From: Pseudomonadota bacterium
GTDB taxonomy: Bacteria; Pseudomonadota; Alphaproteobacteria; Rhodospirillales; Magnetospirillaceae
Assembly (NCBI GenBank): GCA_021793155.1
Contig: JAJYTF010000024.1
Location: 1 to 64,000, forward strand
Length of the DNA stretch: 64,000 bases
Direction: 5' to 3'
Made by a program: the position numbers and the translations under genes. Shown here one piece after another: positions 8,981-15,946 of this stretch. The first letter of the stretch is position 1, and each line of letters opens with the position of its first letter. Below the pieces are notes generated by a model. It saw only the letters and a list, made by a program, of their open reading frames with translations, did not search any database and was not told where the DNA came from.

Positions 8981-9243
8981 TGCGCGACCGCCTGATCCTC
9001 GACGCCGCTGTCCACGGCGTTCCCACGCGCACCTATTACCAACTTCGCGACGAAATCGCGGCCGAGATCAGGGCCGGCCGGCTGCGGCGGGACCAGCGGG
9101 CCATTGCCGCTTGGGTCGGCCGTCGCCTCGACCGGTTGCGCCTGCCGGCTGATCTTGGTGTCGACCATGCCGCCGCCGTGGTTGCCGAACACTTCCTGGG
9201 TGACGTCGACCGGCACATGGAACTGCGGCGGGCGGAGAGGTGA
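8980..9243 (+). CDS. Small hypothetical element protein
   Basis: An 87-aa Arg- and Asp-rich protein beginning at ATG 8980, whose first base is the last base of the preceding TGA. This tight coupling suggests an operon from 4252 to here. The sequence (DQRAIAAWVGRRLDRLRL) is probably helical; no family is recognised. A hairpin with stem GGCCGAG/CTCGGCC (9251-9275) follows the stop and may end the operon, though it lacks a T-run. Confidence 0.55.
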   Translation: MRDRLILDAAVHGVPTRTYYQLRDEIAAEIRAGRLRRDQRAIAAWVGRRLDRLRLPADLGVDHAAAVVAEHFLGDVDRHMELRRAER

Positions 9244-9470
9244 AGCAAAAGGCCGAGCCCTTGCTGGACTCGGCCCTGAACTCGCTGCCACGCGTTCTCA
9301 GCTCGACACCCGCTGACGGGCCGCTGAGGGAGGTGCCGGCTTCAGACGGTATCCCCGTCAACTGGCTGACGTGTCACCACGCCCGTCATGGCCGGGAGGC
9401 TTTCGCCTCAGGCAGGCTCCCAGAGAGCAGCTTCATGATAGCCCGGCCAGCGGCAAGCGTGAATACGTGA

Positions 9471-9579
9471 ATCGCCCCGGCACCTTTCGATGTCGGGGCG
9501 ATCTGGGGGAACCTCGGCTTACGGGGGCATCCGCTCCCACCATGGAAGACCCATGGCCCGGTGCCAGCGCTTCGGCGTT
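9471..9579 (+). ncRNA. Structured RNA unit 1 (conserved core plus three hairpins)
   Basis: From 5' to 3' the unit contains a strong hairpin (ATCGCCCCG/CGGGGCGAT, 9471-9502), a 21-base linker starting CTGGG, and the core GGGGCATCCGCTCCCACC (9524-9541). A hairpin CCATGG-AAGAC-CCATGG (9540-9556) follows, closed by an outer stem GGCA (9526-9529) with TGCC (9562-9565). A last hairpin is AGCGC-TTCG-GCGTT (9566-9579). The same order with different stem bases recurs at 9639-9751, so base pairing rather than sequence is kept. Strand and class are inferred. The location in a phage-like element and the architecture suggest a C4- or CI-type antisense immunity RNA, which is unproven. Confidence 0.6.
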
Positions 9580-9638
9580 CCCCTTCGCGGCAGCCGCATT
9601 ATGTCGCGGCGGCTGGATTAGTGGAAGGCAGCAAAAAG

Positions 9639-9751
9639 CGAAACCCCGCACGTTGGCGGGGTTTCTGACCTGGGTTCTACACGGTTTGCTGGGGCATCCG
9701 CTCCCACCGCAATCTTCTTGCGGCCCGCTGCCGTCGCCGCCACAAAGGCGG
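9639..9751 (+). ncRNA. Structured RNA unit 2, tandem copy of unit 1
   Basis: This copy has the upstream hairpin GAAACCCCGC/GCGGGGTTTC (9640-9665), a 25-base linker ending in a CTGGG-containing segment that aligns to unit 1, and the identical 18-base core (9691-9708). The hairpin CCGCAA-TCTTC-TTGCGG (9707-9723) sits at the same offset with the same stem and loop length as in unit 1, but four of its six pairs are changed on both sides. The outer pair GGCA/TGCC (TGCC at 9729-9732) is kept, and a final hairpin CCGCC-ACAAA-GGCGG ends at 9751. No protein of this region (9244-9986) looks real; the open frame across it merely reads through these stems. Confidence 0.6.
9640..9665. terminator. Terminator-like hairpin within RNA unit 2
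   Basis: A perfect ten-base stem GAAACCCCGC/GCGGGGTTTC with a six-base loop, preceded by AAAAAGC on the left. It can act as an intrinsic terminator in either direction: it has a short T stretch on the right and the A-run on the left reads as T on the other strand. It may separate the two RNA units. Confidence 0.4.
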
Positions 9752-9986
9752 ATCGTCCAGTTGAGGCAGGATCAATATAGTCCGCTTTGTCGCTTGGTGG
9801 AAACCCTTCGAAATCAACGAAGCCCCTCTGACCAAGGCCGTCGGGGTTTCGGAATCCGCACTGACCGAGTATTCAGCCATTGGCCGGGCGCCTTGCAGCT
9901 ACCCCTCGGCACCTGACAGGCCCGGTGAGCGCGTGCTGCGGGCTGGGCTGCCCTATTATGGCGACCACTCACAGGACCATCAAGGT

Positions 9987-10670
9987 TCAAGAAGCTACAC
10001 GCTGTTTCAGCATGTTGGCCACCGACTGGGGGCCGAATGGTGCGCCGTCGGGTTTGGTGTAGCCGATCGCCGCCAGCTCCTCGGCGATCTGGCGAAGCGA
10101 ACGCACCTTGCCGTTTTTGGGGTTCTTTCTGGCCAGTCTGTGGGCGGCACGGACCATGTCGGGGGCGGTTTCACCGTGGCTCTTGCGCCCTTCGCATTTG
10201 CCGGCCGCTGCCTTCTTGCGGCTCCGCGCGCCGCGGAGCTTTGCGACGGTCATGGCCTTGTCGAATTGCGCAACCGCCCCCAAAACTTGGCGAATCAGAA
10301 CGGCGGTCGGCGTGTCGTCGGTGAAGTGATCTGGCGCGGATACCGGAATCAGTACGATGCCCATTCGCTTCAGCATATCGTGGCCGGTGAGTTGCACCAT
10401 CAGGTCGCGGGCGAAGCGGTCCGGGCTTTCGACGAGAATGGTGCGCACACCGTTTCCGGCGATCCGGGCCAGCATGTCGGCGAAGCCGGGGCGCGTGTCG
10501 ATGGGGTCGGCGCCAGAGACCGCGGCATCGTAGAATTCCCCAACGATCTCTATGCCAGCCTTCAGGGCGTAAGCCTTGACCGCTTCAGCCTGCCTACGGG
10601 CGCTGTCCTTGCCGTCGCCGACATTGGCAGCGCTGCTGGTCCGATAATAAGCCAACGCTTTCACGGTCAT
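9987..10670 (-). CDS. Serine recombinase (resolvase/invertase family)
   Basis: A 227-aa small serine recombinase. The N-terminal catalytic domain has the nucleophile region LAYYRTSSAAN (Ser at 12 or 13), the DSARRQ helix, the GVRTILVESPDRFARD segment carrying the conserved Arg/Asp pair near residues 75-90, and the long helix with VLGAVAQFDKA. The C-terminal part (SLRQIAEELAAIGYTKPDG) is a helix-turn-helix as in recombinase-domain proteins. Enzymes of this kind resolve, invert or insert DNA using a Ser-DNA bond. It points left, opposite to its neighbours, and lies between the structured RNAs and the phased repeats. It could be a resolvase or an inverter of a local switch. The ribosome site AGGGA precedes ATG 10670. 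Confidence 0.85.
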   Translation of the reverse strand: MTVKALAYYRTSSAANVGDGKDSARRQAEAVKAYALKAGIEIVGEFYDAAVSGADPIDTRPGFADMLARIAGNGVRTILVESPDRFARDLMVQLTGHDMLKRMGIVLIPVSAPDHFTDDTPTAVLIRQVLGAVAQFDKAMTVAKLRGARSRKKAAAGKCEGRKSHGETAPDMVRAAHRLARKNPKNGKVRSLRQIAEELAAIGYTKPDGAPFGPQSVANMLKQRVAS

Positions 10671-10820
10671 GACGCTTTTCCCTGCAAGAAAACTGTGTAG
10701 TCATAAGCCTTGTGTATCCTGGCATTGAGCCGTTTATTCGTCAAGATATCTTGAGAAAAATTGACAATGCGGTCCCACGTCCGCGGCCGATGGCGCGCGC
10801 CCTTCGGGCTGTCGTGACGG

Positions 10821-10880
10821 AAACCTTCAAAAGGCCTCAAAAGCCTTCAGGAGGCCTCAACAGCTCACGAAAGCCTCAAA
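10821..10880. repeat. Ten-base phased repeats before a gene run
   Basis: Four successive ten-base blocks from 10821 to 10860 vary the theme AARSCYTCAA: AAACCTTCAA, AAGGCCTCAA, AAGCCTTCAG and GAGGCCTCAA. A related AAGCCTCAAA follows at 10871. The period equals one helical turn, as in iteron or operator arrays. The open frame of the following gene could extend through it, so a coding origin (KRPQKPSGGL) is an alternative. Confidence 0.45.
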
Positions 10881-10882
10881 AG

Positions 10883-11242
10883 ATGTCCGCATTCCAAGAA
10901 CTTCTCGATGAAATCGAACGCGAGGCCAGGCGCCCTCTGACTCCTGCCGAGCGCCAGCGAGCTCATGTTGCCAAAATGGCCGCTCTGTCCGCCCGCAATC
11001 GCCGCGGTGCCGTGCGGATGAAGCGAACGATGGCGACCCTGGCAAAATCCCTGAGCGGCATGCAAACCCTCATGCTCGGCATGCAGCGAGCTGCTGCCGA
11101 AGATCTCCGGAAATCGCTGCGCGATAGTTTCGCCGAGCTCAACACCCGGACGAATGACGCGATCAAGGCCGGCGCAATCTCCGCCATCGAGGCCGCAACC
11201 ATCGAAGCGCGCCTCAACCGTATCGCGGTGAGGCTGGGATGA
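10883..11242 (+). CDS. Hypothetical helical element protein (first of gene run)
   Basis: A 119-aa protein, Arg/Ala-rich and probably alpha-helical throughout (PLTPAERQRAHVAKMAALSA, then MATLAKSLSGMQTLMLGMQ). The open frame extends back to 10712; I prefer ATG 10883 because the upstream part covers the phased repeats and has unusual composition, but no good ribosome site decides this. It starts a run of five co-directional genes joined by overlaps or gaps of a few bases, ending with the hub-like protein. Function unknown. Confidence 0.5.
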   Translation: MSAFQELLDEIEREARRPLTPAERQRAHVAKMAALSARNRRGAVRMKRTMATLAKSLSGMQTLMLGMQRAAAEDLRKSLRDSFAELNTRTNDAIKAGAISAIEAATIEARLNRIAVRLG

Positions 11243-11529
11243 CGCCAGACATTCCCGCTCTGCGCGACGAATTGGCCACGCTGCGCGCTAGCCTGCCTGG
11301 GCTGGCGTTGGCGGGCGGCGACACCTCTGCCGCCAGGCTAGAAATTGCCCGCCTGGAAGATGCGATCGCCGCGGCCGAAGAGCGCACCGAAGCGAAAGCT
11401 GAGGCCGCACAGCAACATCGCGCCGATGCGATCAAGCGAACGGCCTCGGACATTGCCTCCCGCGTCACCGCCATCATCGGCAAACAGCTTGCGGCGCTGG
11501 AACCTCCCGCCGCCCCGAAGGGAATCTGA
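11239..11529 (+). CDS. Small coiled-coil element protein
   Basis: A 96-aa Ala/Glu-rich protein whose sequence (RLEIARLEDAIAAAEERTEA) shows heptad spacing typical of a coiled coil over most of its length, with a Pro-rich end. It overlaps the preceding gene by four bases (ATGA), which implies translational coupling. Structural or scaffold roles are common for such proteins in phage-like gene runs, but no family is recognised here. Confidence 0.55.
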   Translation: MTPDIPALRDELATLRASLPGLALAGGDTSAARLEIARLEDAIAAAEERTEAKAEAAQQHRADAIKRTASDIASRVTAIIGKQLAALEPPAAPKGI

Positions 11530-11532
11530 CCC

Positions 11533-12054
11533 ATGACCAGCATCGTGATTCAAAATGCCGCCCAGGCCGTTGCAGAGGCCCGCCAGGCCGCGGAAGAGGC
11601 CGCTGCTTTCCTGGCCAAGGCCAACGACGAAACGGACAAGGTCGCCCGCCGCATCGCCGCCCTGAACGTGAAACGAGCGACGATAATCTCGGCGCGCCAG
11701 GCGGCCAAGGATGATCCGGAGCACGGTGCCAAGCTGGCGACGATCCAGGCGGACACCGAGATTCTGACCGAACTGTTGGAACGCTGCACAGCCGACGCGG
11801 TGCCGTTGCGGACGGCCGATGCCGAAGCTCGGCGCCTACGGGCATTTGCCGAACAGCAGTTGCAGAAGGCCGTTGATGAAGAACTGCTCGGGCGGCTGCT
11901 CGAGCACGCGGCGAAGCTTGACGGCTTGCTCCTGGAGACTGCCAGTCAGATCGCCGCCGTCGGCCAGCGCCTTGGGGTTCGCCCCAATTGCTGGGCTCCA
12001 TCGCGCGCTCTTCATGAAGTGCTGCATCGCCTTCACCTGCAGAGGCTGTCATGA
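11533..12054 (+). CDS. Coiled-coil element protein
   Basis: A 173-aa protein dominated by long Ala/Glu/Lys helices (AVAEARQAAEEAAAFLAKAN near the start) up to about residue 150; the last 20 residues are less regular. It starts four bases after the previous stop and overlaps the next start by four. It has no signal peptide, TM segment or catalytic motif that I can see. It may be a structural or scaffold partner of the hub-like protein downstream. Confidence 0.55.
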   Translation: MTSIVIQNAAQAVAEARQAAEEAAAFLAKANDETDKVARRIAALNVKRATIISARQAAKDDPEHGAKLATIQADTEILTELLERCTADAVPLRTADAEARRLRAFAEQQLQKAVDEELLGRLLEHAAKLDGLLLETASQIAAVGQRLGVRPNCWAPSRALHEVLHRLHLQRLS

Positions 12055-12251
12055 CGGTGGCCGCGAAGAAGGGAAATGGACAGCGGGGCCCGTCCCCGCT
12101 GTCCGACCGTACACAGCAGCGCGTCCTCTCCGACCTTCTCCGGCGGGCCGACGCTGGCGATACCGCTGCGGCGGAAAGCCTGCTCCGCCTCGGCATGATT
12201 GGCGGCAAGGCGTCGGCATCTGGACCGGCTGACAGACGCCCGGAGGCCTGA
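12051..12251 (+). CDS. Very small hypothetical element protein
   Basis: A 66-aa basic protein coupled to the previous gene by an ATGA overlap and placed three bases before the hub-like gene. The middle (LSDLLRRADAGDTAAAESLL) is probably helical. No family is recognised. Its reality rests on the coupling on both sides. Confidence 0.5.
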   Translation: MTVAAKKGNGQRGPSPLSDRTQQRVLSDLLRRADAGDTAAAESLLRLGMIGGKASASGPADRRPEA

Positions 12252-12253
12252 CC

Positions 12254-13756
12254 GTGAGCAAAATGCCCATCTATCACCCTCAAATTTCGGTCCTGTTGAA
12301 GAAGAACATCGGCCGCTCGAATCTGGCCAACGGGCTGCCGGCATCACAGCGCTTCACCGGAACTCAGCGTGTCATCGATCTGACACCGTTCATCGGGGAG
12401 AACGGTCGCGTTGTGGTGCGGAAATCCGTCCGCGCGCCAGCCGGCATGTTCTCCGTCACCCTGGCCGACAAGATGCCTTCGTTTGAGGCGGAATCGCTCT
12501 ACGCCCTGATCGAGCCGATGGATGTAATTGAGATCCGGATGGCTCTGGACACATCGGTCTACGCTCGCGCTGGCTACGAGAAATCCATGCCATTGATGAT
12601 GCGTGGATTTGTTACCGAGATTGGACGTGAAGAAGCAATGGTCGGTGGCCATGATGCGCGGCCAAGCCGCTCGATCGTCATTAGCGGCCAAGATTACGGC
12701 AAAATTCTCACCATGATGCAGATCGCCTATTTGCCGAATATGGTGACGGGGCAGAATCTGACCACGGCCTTCAAGTTCTTCCTGAACTATACGGGCGACA
12801 TGCCGATTTTCCAGGACGCGTCCAGTTTCGTCGAAGGGATCGTTTCTTCTGTCATCAACCCCTTCATTGGTGAAATGTGGAGCGCGGCGGCATCGCAACC
12901 TGTCTCCGGCGGCAGCTCGCCCGTTCTCGGTTTCCAAGTCGACGCGACCGTTCAAAATGGCATTGTGTCGGCCGTCGGCACCAACGCCTGGCCGGGCGGG
13001 ACAGTTTACACCCTCCTGAGCTATTTCGGCGACGTAGGGCCATGGAATGAGCTCTTCGTCGAGGATCGGGAAGACGCGCCCTACATCGTCTACCGGCCCA
13101 ACCCCTTCAAGGATGCCTCGGGTAACTTCATTCAGCCGATGGCGACTCCGCCGGCGGTGAACAGAATCACCAATGACGACATCATCTCTGTATCGGTGGA
13201 CCGCAGCGACTCCAACGTGGCCAACTATTATTGGGTAGATAATCCCCGTTTCGCACTGAATGACGGTGCTACCCTTCAAATGGGCATCGCGTACCAGCAG
13301 ATCCCTGGGGAGTTTTATCTCGACAACTATGAGAACTGCTCACCGAAATACTATGGATTCCGCCAGATGCTGGTGCAAAGCCAGCAGGGGCCGCGAATCG
13401 ACGGCCTGAAAGAGGCTGCGTACAATAAGGGCAAATCTGACTATTTTAATTTTCTGGCCAAGAAGCGCCAGGTTCTGATGGACAGCAACAAGGACAATGT
13501 TGTCTGGGAGTCGGGGCGCCTCGTTCTCAAGGGGAACGAAGCAATTAGAGCCGGTTCCTTTCTCCAGGTTCAGCGGGGCACGCTTGCCGGCGAATGCTAT
13601 ACGGTCGAAGTGACCAATGATTTCCGGCCTTTCCACTCCTACACCACTTCCGTCACCTATGAGCGCGGGAGCGGATTCATCGCACGCAGCCAGATGGGCA
13701 GCCGCGCCGCCTCGCCTTACCTGGCGGAACTCAACCTTGGAGGTGTCTATGACTGA
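12254..13756 (+). CDS. Phage tail/baseplate hub-like protein
   Basis: A 500-aa protein. Residues about 50-150 follow the first beta-barrel pattern of the gp27/Mu-gp44/P2-gpD hub family: PAGMFSVTLADKM, then ESLYALIEPMDVIEIRMA, then PLMMRGFVTEIGREEAM, and SIVISGQDYGKIL where hubs have their second domain. The C-terminal part (LKGNEAIRAGSFLQVQRG, then TTSVTYERGSGF) resembles the end of such tail proteins. Hub trimers join tail tube and baseplate in contractile or flexible tails. No sheath, tube, tape-measure or baseplate gene is recognised nearby, so a lone hub is odd. The family call rests on pattern, not on a search. Confidence 0.55.
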   Translation: MSKMPIYHPQISVLLKKNIGRSNLANGLPASQRFTGTQRVIDLTPFIGENGRVVVRKSVRAPAGMFSVTLADKMPSFEAESLYALIEPMDVIEIRMALDTSVYARAGYEKSMPLMMRGFVTEIGREEAMVGGHDARPSRSIVISGQDYGKILTMMQIAYLPNMVTGQNLTTAFKFFLNYTGDMPIFQDASSFVEGIVSSVINPFIGEMWSAAASQPVSGGSSPVLGFQVDATVQNGIVSAVGTNAWPGGTVYTLLSYFGDVGPWNELFVEDREDAPYIVYRPNPFKDASGNFIQPMATPPAVNRITNDDIISVSVDRSDSNVANYYWVDNPRFALNDGATLQMGIAYQQIPGEFYLDNYENCSPKYYGFRQMLVQSQQGPRIDGLKEAAYNKGKSDYFNFLAKKRQVLMDSNKDNVVWESGRLVLKGNEAIRAGSFLQVQRGTLAGECYTVEVTNDFRPFHSYTTSVTYERGSGFIARSQMGSRAASPYLAELNLGGVYD

Positions 13757-13934
13757 CCTGCGCGCAGCGGTGGCGTTGGTCAGCTAATTGATCCGGGGGC
13801 CCACCCGGAGGTCCGCCGGCTGGTGAGCGTGGGGCTCTTCGCGCTTGCCGGTCGGCGGCCACGCTTTCGGTCCATGGGAGATGCGTTGAGGCCCGCGCGC
13901 TCGTCGGCCGGTGATCGCGGGTTACTTCTGCCGC

Positions 13935-14381
13935 TTATCGGCCGGTGGGCAACTTGCCGGCTCGGCACTTCGCGTCGGCCTGCTCGAGTTCCTGTCGCAG
14001 ATCGTCCGGTGGGTTGACCATGGCCGGATTGACCCATCCCGGCGGCCGATACGGAGTGTCATACGCGTCGTAGATGCTTGGATCGTCCTGAGGTGAGGGC
14101 ATGCGGGCTTTCAGCTCGATCGCCTGCCCCTCGGGAGAAGCGCCGGCCGCGGCCATTTCGTCGAGGAAGGCGGCCGGCATCTCCTCCTCGGTCGCCCCGT
14201 CGTCGACCACCCGGTAGATTGCCTGGCCATCATCGCGCACCCAGAAGTGCACGGCATTGCCGGCGAACATCTTGATGTAGCCGCCCGCCCAGAAGTCTTG
14301 GGGCGCCTTCGCCTTCCCGGTCGATATCAGGCCGCGGGCAATGGCCTGAGCCTGGGGGCGGTCGTTTGATCGATCGCTCAT
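13935..14381 (-). CDS. Hypothetical element protein
   Basis: A 148-aa acidic protein with a compact N-terminal region (FWAGGYIKMFAGNAVHFWVR) followed by a Pro/Asp-rich tail. The start at 14381 has AGGAG eight bases upstream on the minus strand, so I discard the longer frame reaching 14585. It faces left, between the hub-like gene and the AlpA-like regulator, and its promoter must lie in 14382-14595, the same interval that holds the palindromic operator. Family not recognised. Confidence 0.6.
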   Translation of the reverse strand: MSDRSNDRPQAQAIARGLISTGKAKAPQDFWAGGYIKMFAGNAVHFWVRDDGQAIYRVVDDGATEEEMPAAFLDEMAAAGASPEGQAIELKARMPSPQDDPSIYDAYDTPYRPPGWVNPAMVNPPDDLRQELEQADAKCRAGKLPTGR

Positions 14382-14548
14382 GGTCTTTCTCCTAAACGCC
14401 AGGCGCCGTTTTCCGCGGGGCGCGGGCCGGTGGTGGCGTCGGTCGGTGTTTGGGAATTGCTGCGGTGAATAGCGCCGTCCTCGACGGCACACCGCGACAC
14501 TATTGATGCTACCAGCGGTCGAGGATCTGCACAATGGAAGTGTCGGGA

Positions 14549-14580
14549 AATTCCCCCTTTCTGCGCTATACGGGGGAATT
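14549..14580. promoter_or_regulatory. Palindromic operator 1 before the AlpA-like gene
   Basis: Half-sites AATTCCCCC (14549-14557) and GGGGGAATT (14572-14580) are perfect reverse complements separated by 14 bases. The right arm ends 15 bases before the regulator start at 14596. A second copy with the same arms and the same 14-base spacer is found at 15048-15079 after the gene. Confidence 0.65.
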
Positions 14581-14595
14581 AGCAAATAAATTCAG

Positions 14596-15015
14596 ATGGT
14601 TAACAATTTGACCGTTCGCGGGCTATTCGCTTCAATGCCGCCGTTTACCAAGCTGCGGAGGGCTCAAATGGGTGAAGCGTTTGCGAGGGGTGAGGTCTTC
14701 CTGTCGCCGGCCGAGGTGAGCGCGAGGTACGGCGGTCGGATTGCGATCAAGACCCTAGCGAATTGGCGATCAGCTCGGGATGGCAAGGGGCCGCGTTACA
14801 TTCGGGTTGGTGGCCGGATTCTTTATCCATTGTCCTGGCTTGTCGATTGGGAGCGCAGCCGCACTGCCACTTCCACCGCCGATTATGGCAAGCCCAGGCC
14901 GTTCAAGCGGTTGGTGCTGAAGAAGCGACAAGGAGTCAGGCGGCAAAAGTGCAATTTGACGCTCAGCCCTGCACCTTGGCCGGTCAGAATACGGCGGAAA
15001 ATGGGGGTGCCGTAA
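14596..15015 (+). CDS. AlpA/excisionase-like HTH regulator
   Basis: A 139-aa protein. Residues about 36-92 form the excisionase/AlpA winged-helix pattern: FLSPAEVSARYGG, then AIKTLANWRSARDGKGPRY, the wing IRVGGRILYPLS, and WLVDWE. The basic tail (KRLVLKKRQGVRRQK) may add DNA affinity. Proteins of this kind direct integrase toward excision or activate early promoters in satellites. Paired palindromes flank the gene, which suggests autoregulation. The start may be ATG 14596 or a later Met (residue 14 or 25). No strong ribosome site is visible before 14596. Confidence 0.68.
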   Translation: MVNNLTVRGLFASMPPFTKLRRAQMGEAFARGEVFLSPAEVSARYGGRIAIKTLANWRSARDGKGPRYIRVGGRILYPLSWLVDWERSRTATSTADYGKPRPFKRLVLKKRQGVRRQKCNLTLSPAPWPVRIRRKMGVP

Positions 15016-15047
15016 ATGTAGGTAGTCGTGGAAATGTCGACCGACAA

Positions 15048-15079
15048 TATTCCCCCATAATAGGCAAAAGGGGGGAATT
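15048..15079. promoter_or_regulatory. Palindromic operator 2 after the AlpA-like gene
   Basis: TATTCCCCC (15048-15056), a 14-base spacer, then GGGGGAATT (15071-15079). Arms and spacing match operator 1 apart from the first base of the left arm. It lies 165 bases before the ATG at 15244, so it could control the following operon, or form a loop with operator 1 across the regulator gene. Confidence 0.65.
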
Positions 15080-15243
15080 AACAGTGACTAGGGGTATTCG
15101 CGCGAAATCTGAAGATTGCCTTCGCTTGATACTTGCAGCGGGAATTTCCGGGATGTATGGTACTTGAGAAAGCGGCCGAACGGGGAAGGTGGAAGCTCCC
15201 CGCGCCCGGCCTAACCAACCCGACCTGCGAAGGAGGATCGGCA

Positions 15244-15672
15244 ATGGCTACGGCCATCCTACATCACGAGGGCTCATCTGTCAGGCGAGCCCAAATCCCA
15301 TCAGACCCTGTCACCGCCGCTGGCCAGCGTATCGCCTGGGCATATGGCCGCATCGAGCAAGCCGAGGCTGACGACCGGCCGGCCGAGGTGCGTCGCCTCG
15401 AGCGCACGATCAACGTGGCCGAGCAGGTGATTGCCGAAACGACATCCTCGTCGCTGGCTGGAGCTCTTGTGCATGTCATGTACGCCTCGGCCGAGGTTGA
15501 GCGCTTGGCGGCCCATGCCTTCGGCGACAAGGCTCGGCCGATTGAGGCGGCAATCAAGGAGGCGCTGGCCTCAGCCATCACCGTGATGGCGCGTACCGCC
15601 GGCATCAAAGCCGCGGCCGTGGGCGGCGACTATTTCTTGGCGGCCGGCGGTGCTGGCGAATTGGGGGAGTGA
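15244..15672 (+). CDS. Hypothetical helical element protein
   Basis: A 142-aa protein, Ala-rich and mostly helical (RIEQAEADDRPAEVRRLERT, then SLAGALVHVMYASAEVERLA). The start at ATG 15244 has the excellent ribosome site GAAGGAGG nine bases upstream, so the longer frame from 15133 is rejected. It probably belongs to a two-gene operon with the gene at 15675. Function not recognised. Confidence 0.65.
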   Translation: MATAILHHEGSSVRRAQIPSDPVTAAGQRIAWAYGRIEQAEADDRPAEVRRLERTINVAEQVIAETTSSSLAGALVHVMYASAEVERLAAHAFGDKARPIEAAIKEALASAITVMARTAGIKAAAVGGDYFLAAGGAGELGE

Positions 15673-15674
15673 AG

Positions 15675-15902
15675 ATGATGGGAGTATTGGAGCGAGCCGA
15701 CAAAATGCGCCCGGCGCCGCTTGGGATCGGCCGGCCGCAGATGACCGACCAGCAGCGCGCTGCCCTGTTGGTCGAGATGAAGTCGGCCGTCATCGACATG
15801 GCGACGCTGGTGCTGGCCATGTCGGGCGACGTTCCCCCGCGCCTACGGCATTACGTCAAGGGGCTGGAGGTGTCGATTCGGGTGCTGTCGGAAGAGCTGT
15901 AG
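15675..15902 (+). CDS. Small hypothetical element protein
   Basis: A 75-aa helical protein (ALLVEMKSAVIDMATLVLAM) starting two bases after the previous stop, with GGGGGAG seven bases upstream. A GTG at 15669 is an alternative start. It has no membrane segment strong enough to call. Function not recognised; the length and coupling suggest a regulatory or accessory partner of its neighbour. Confidence 0.55.
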   Translation: MMGVLERADKMRPAPLGIGRPQMTDQQRAALLVEMKSAVIDMATLVLAMSGDVPPRLRHYVKGLEVSIRVLSEEL

Positions 15903-15946
15903 AACGGCGGGCAGCAGTGTGAAGCCTTTCCCTTACCGGCCGGGCT

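Noticed and set aside
9371-9916. 181-aa open frame across the structured RNA region
   Set aside because: It runs through several perfect stems and repeats, lacks a ribosome site, and shows no protein pattern.
14534-14611. Possible 25-aa leader peptide overlapping operator 1
   Set aside because: ATG 14534 follows GAGGATCTGCACA, but the peptide spans the palindrome and has no attenuator structure after it; the operator reading explains the sequence better.
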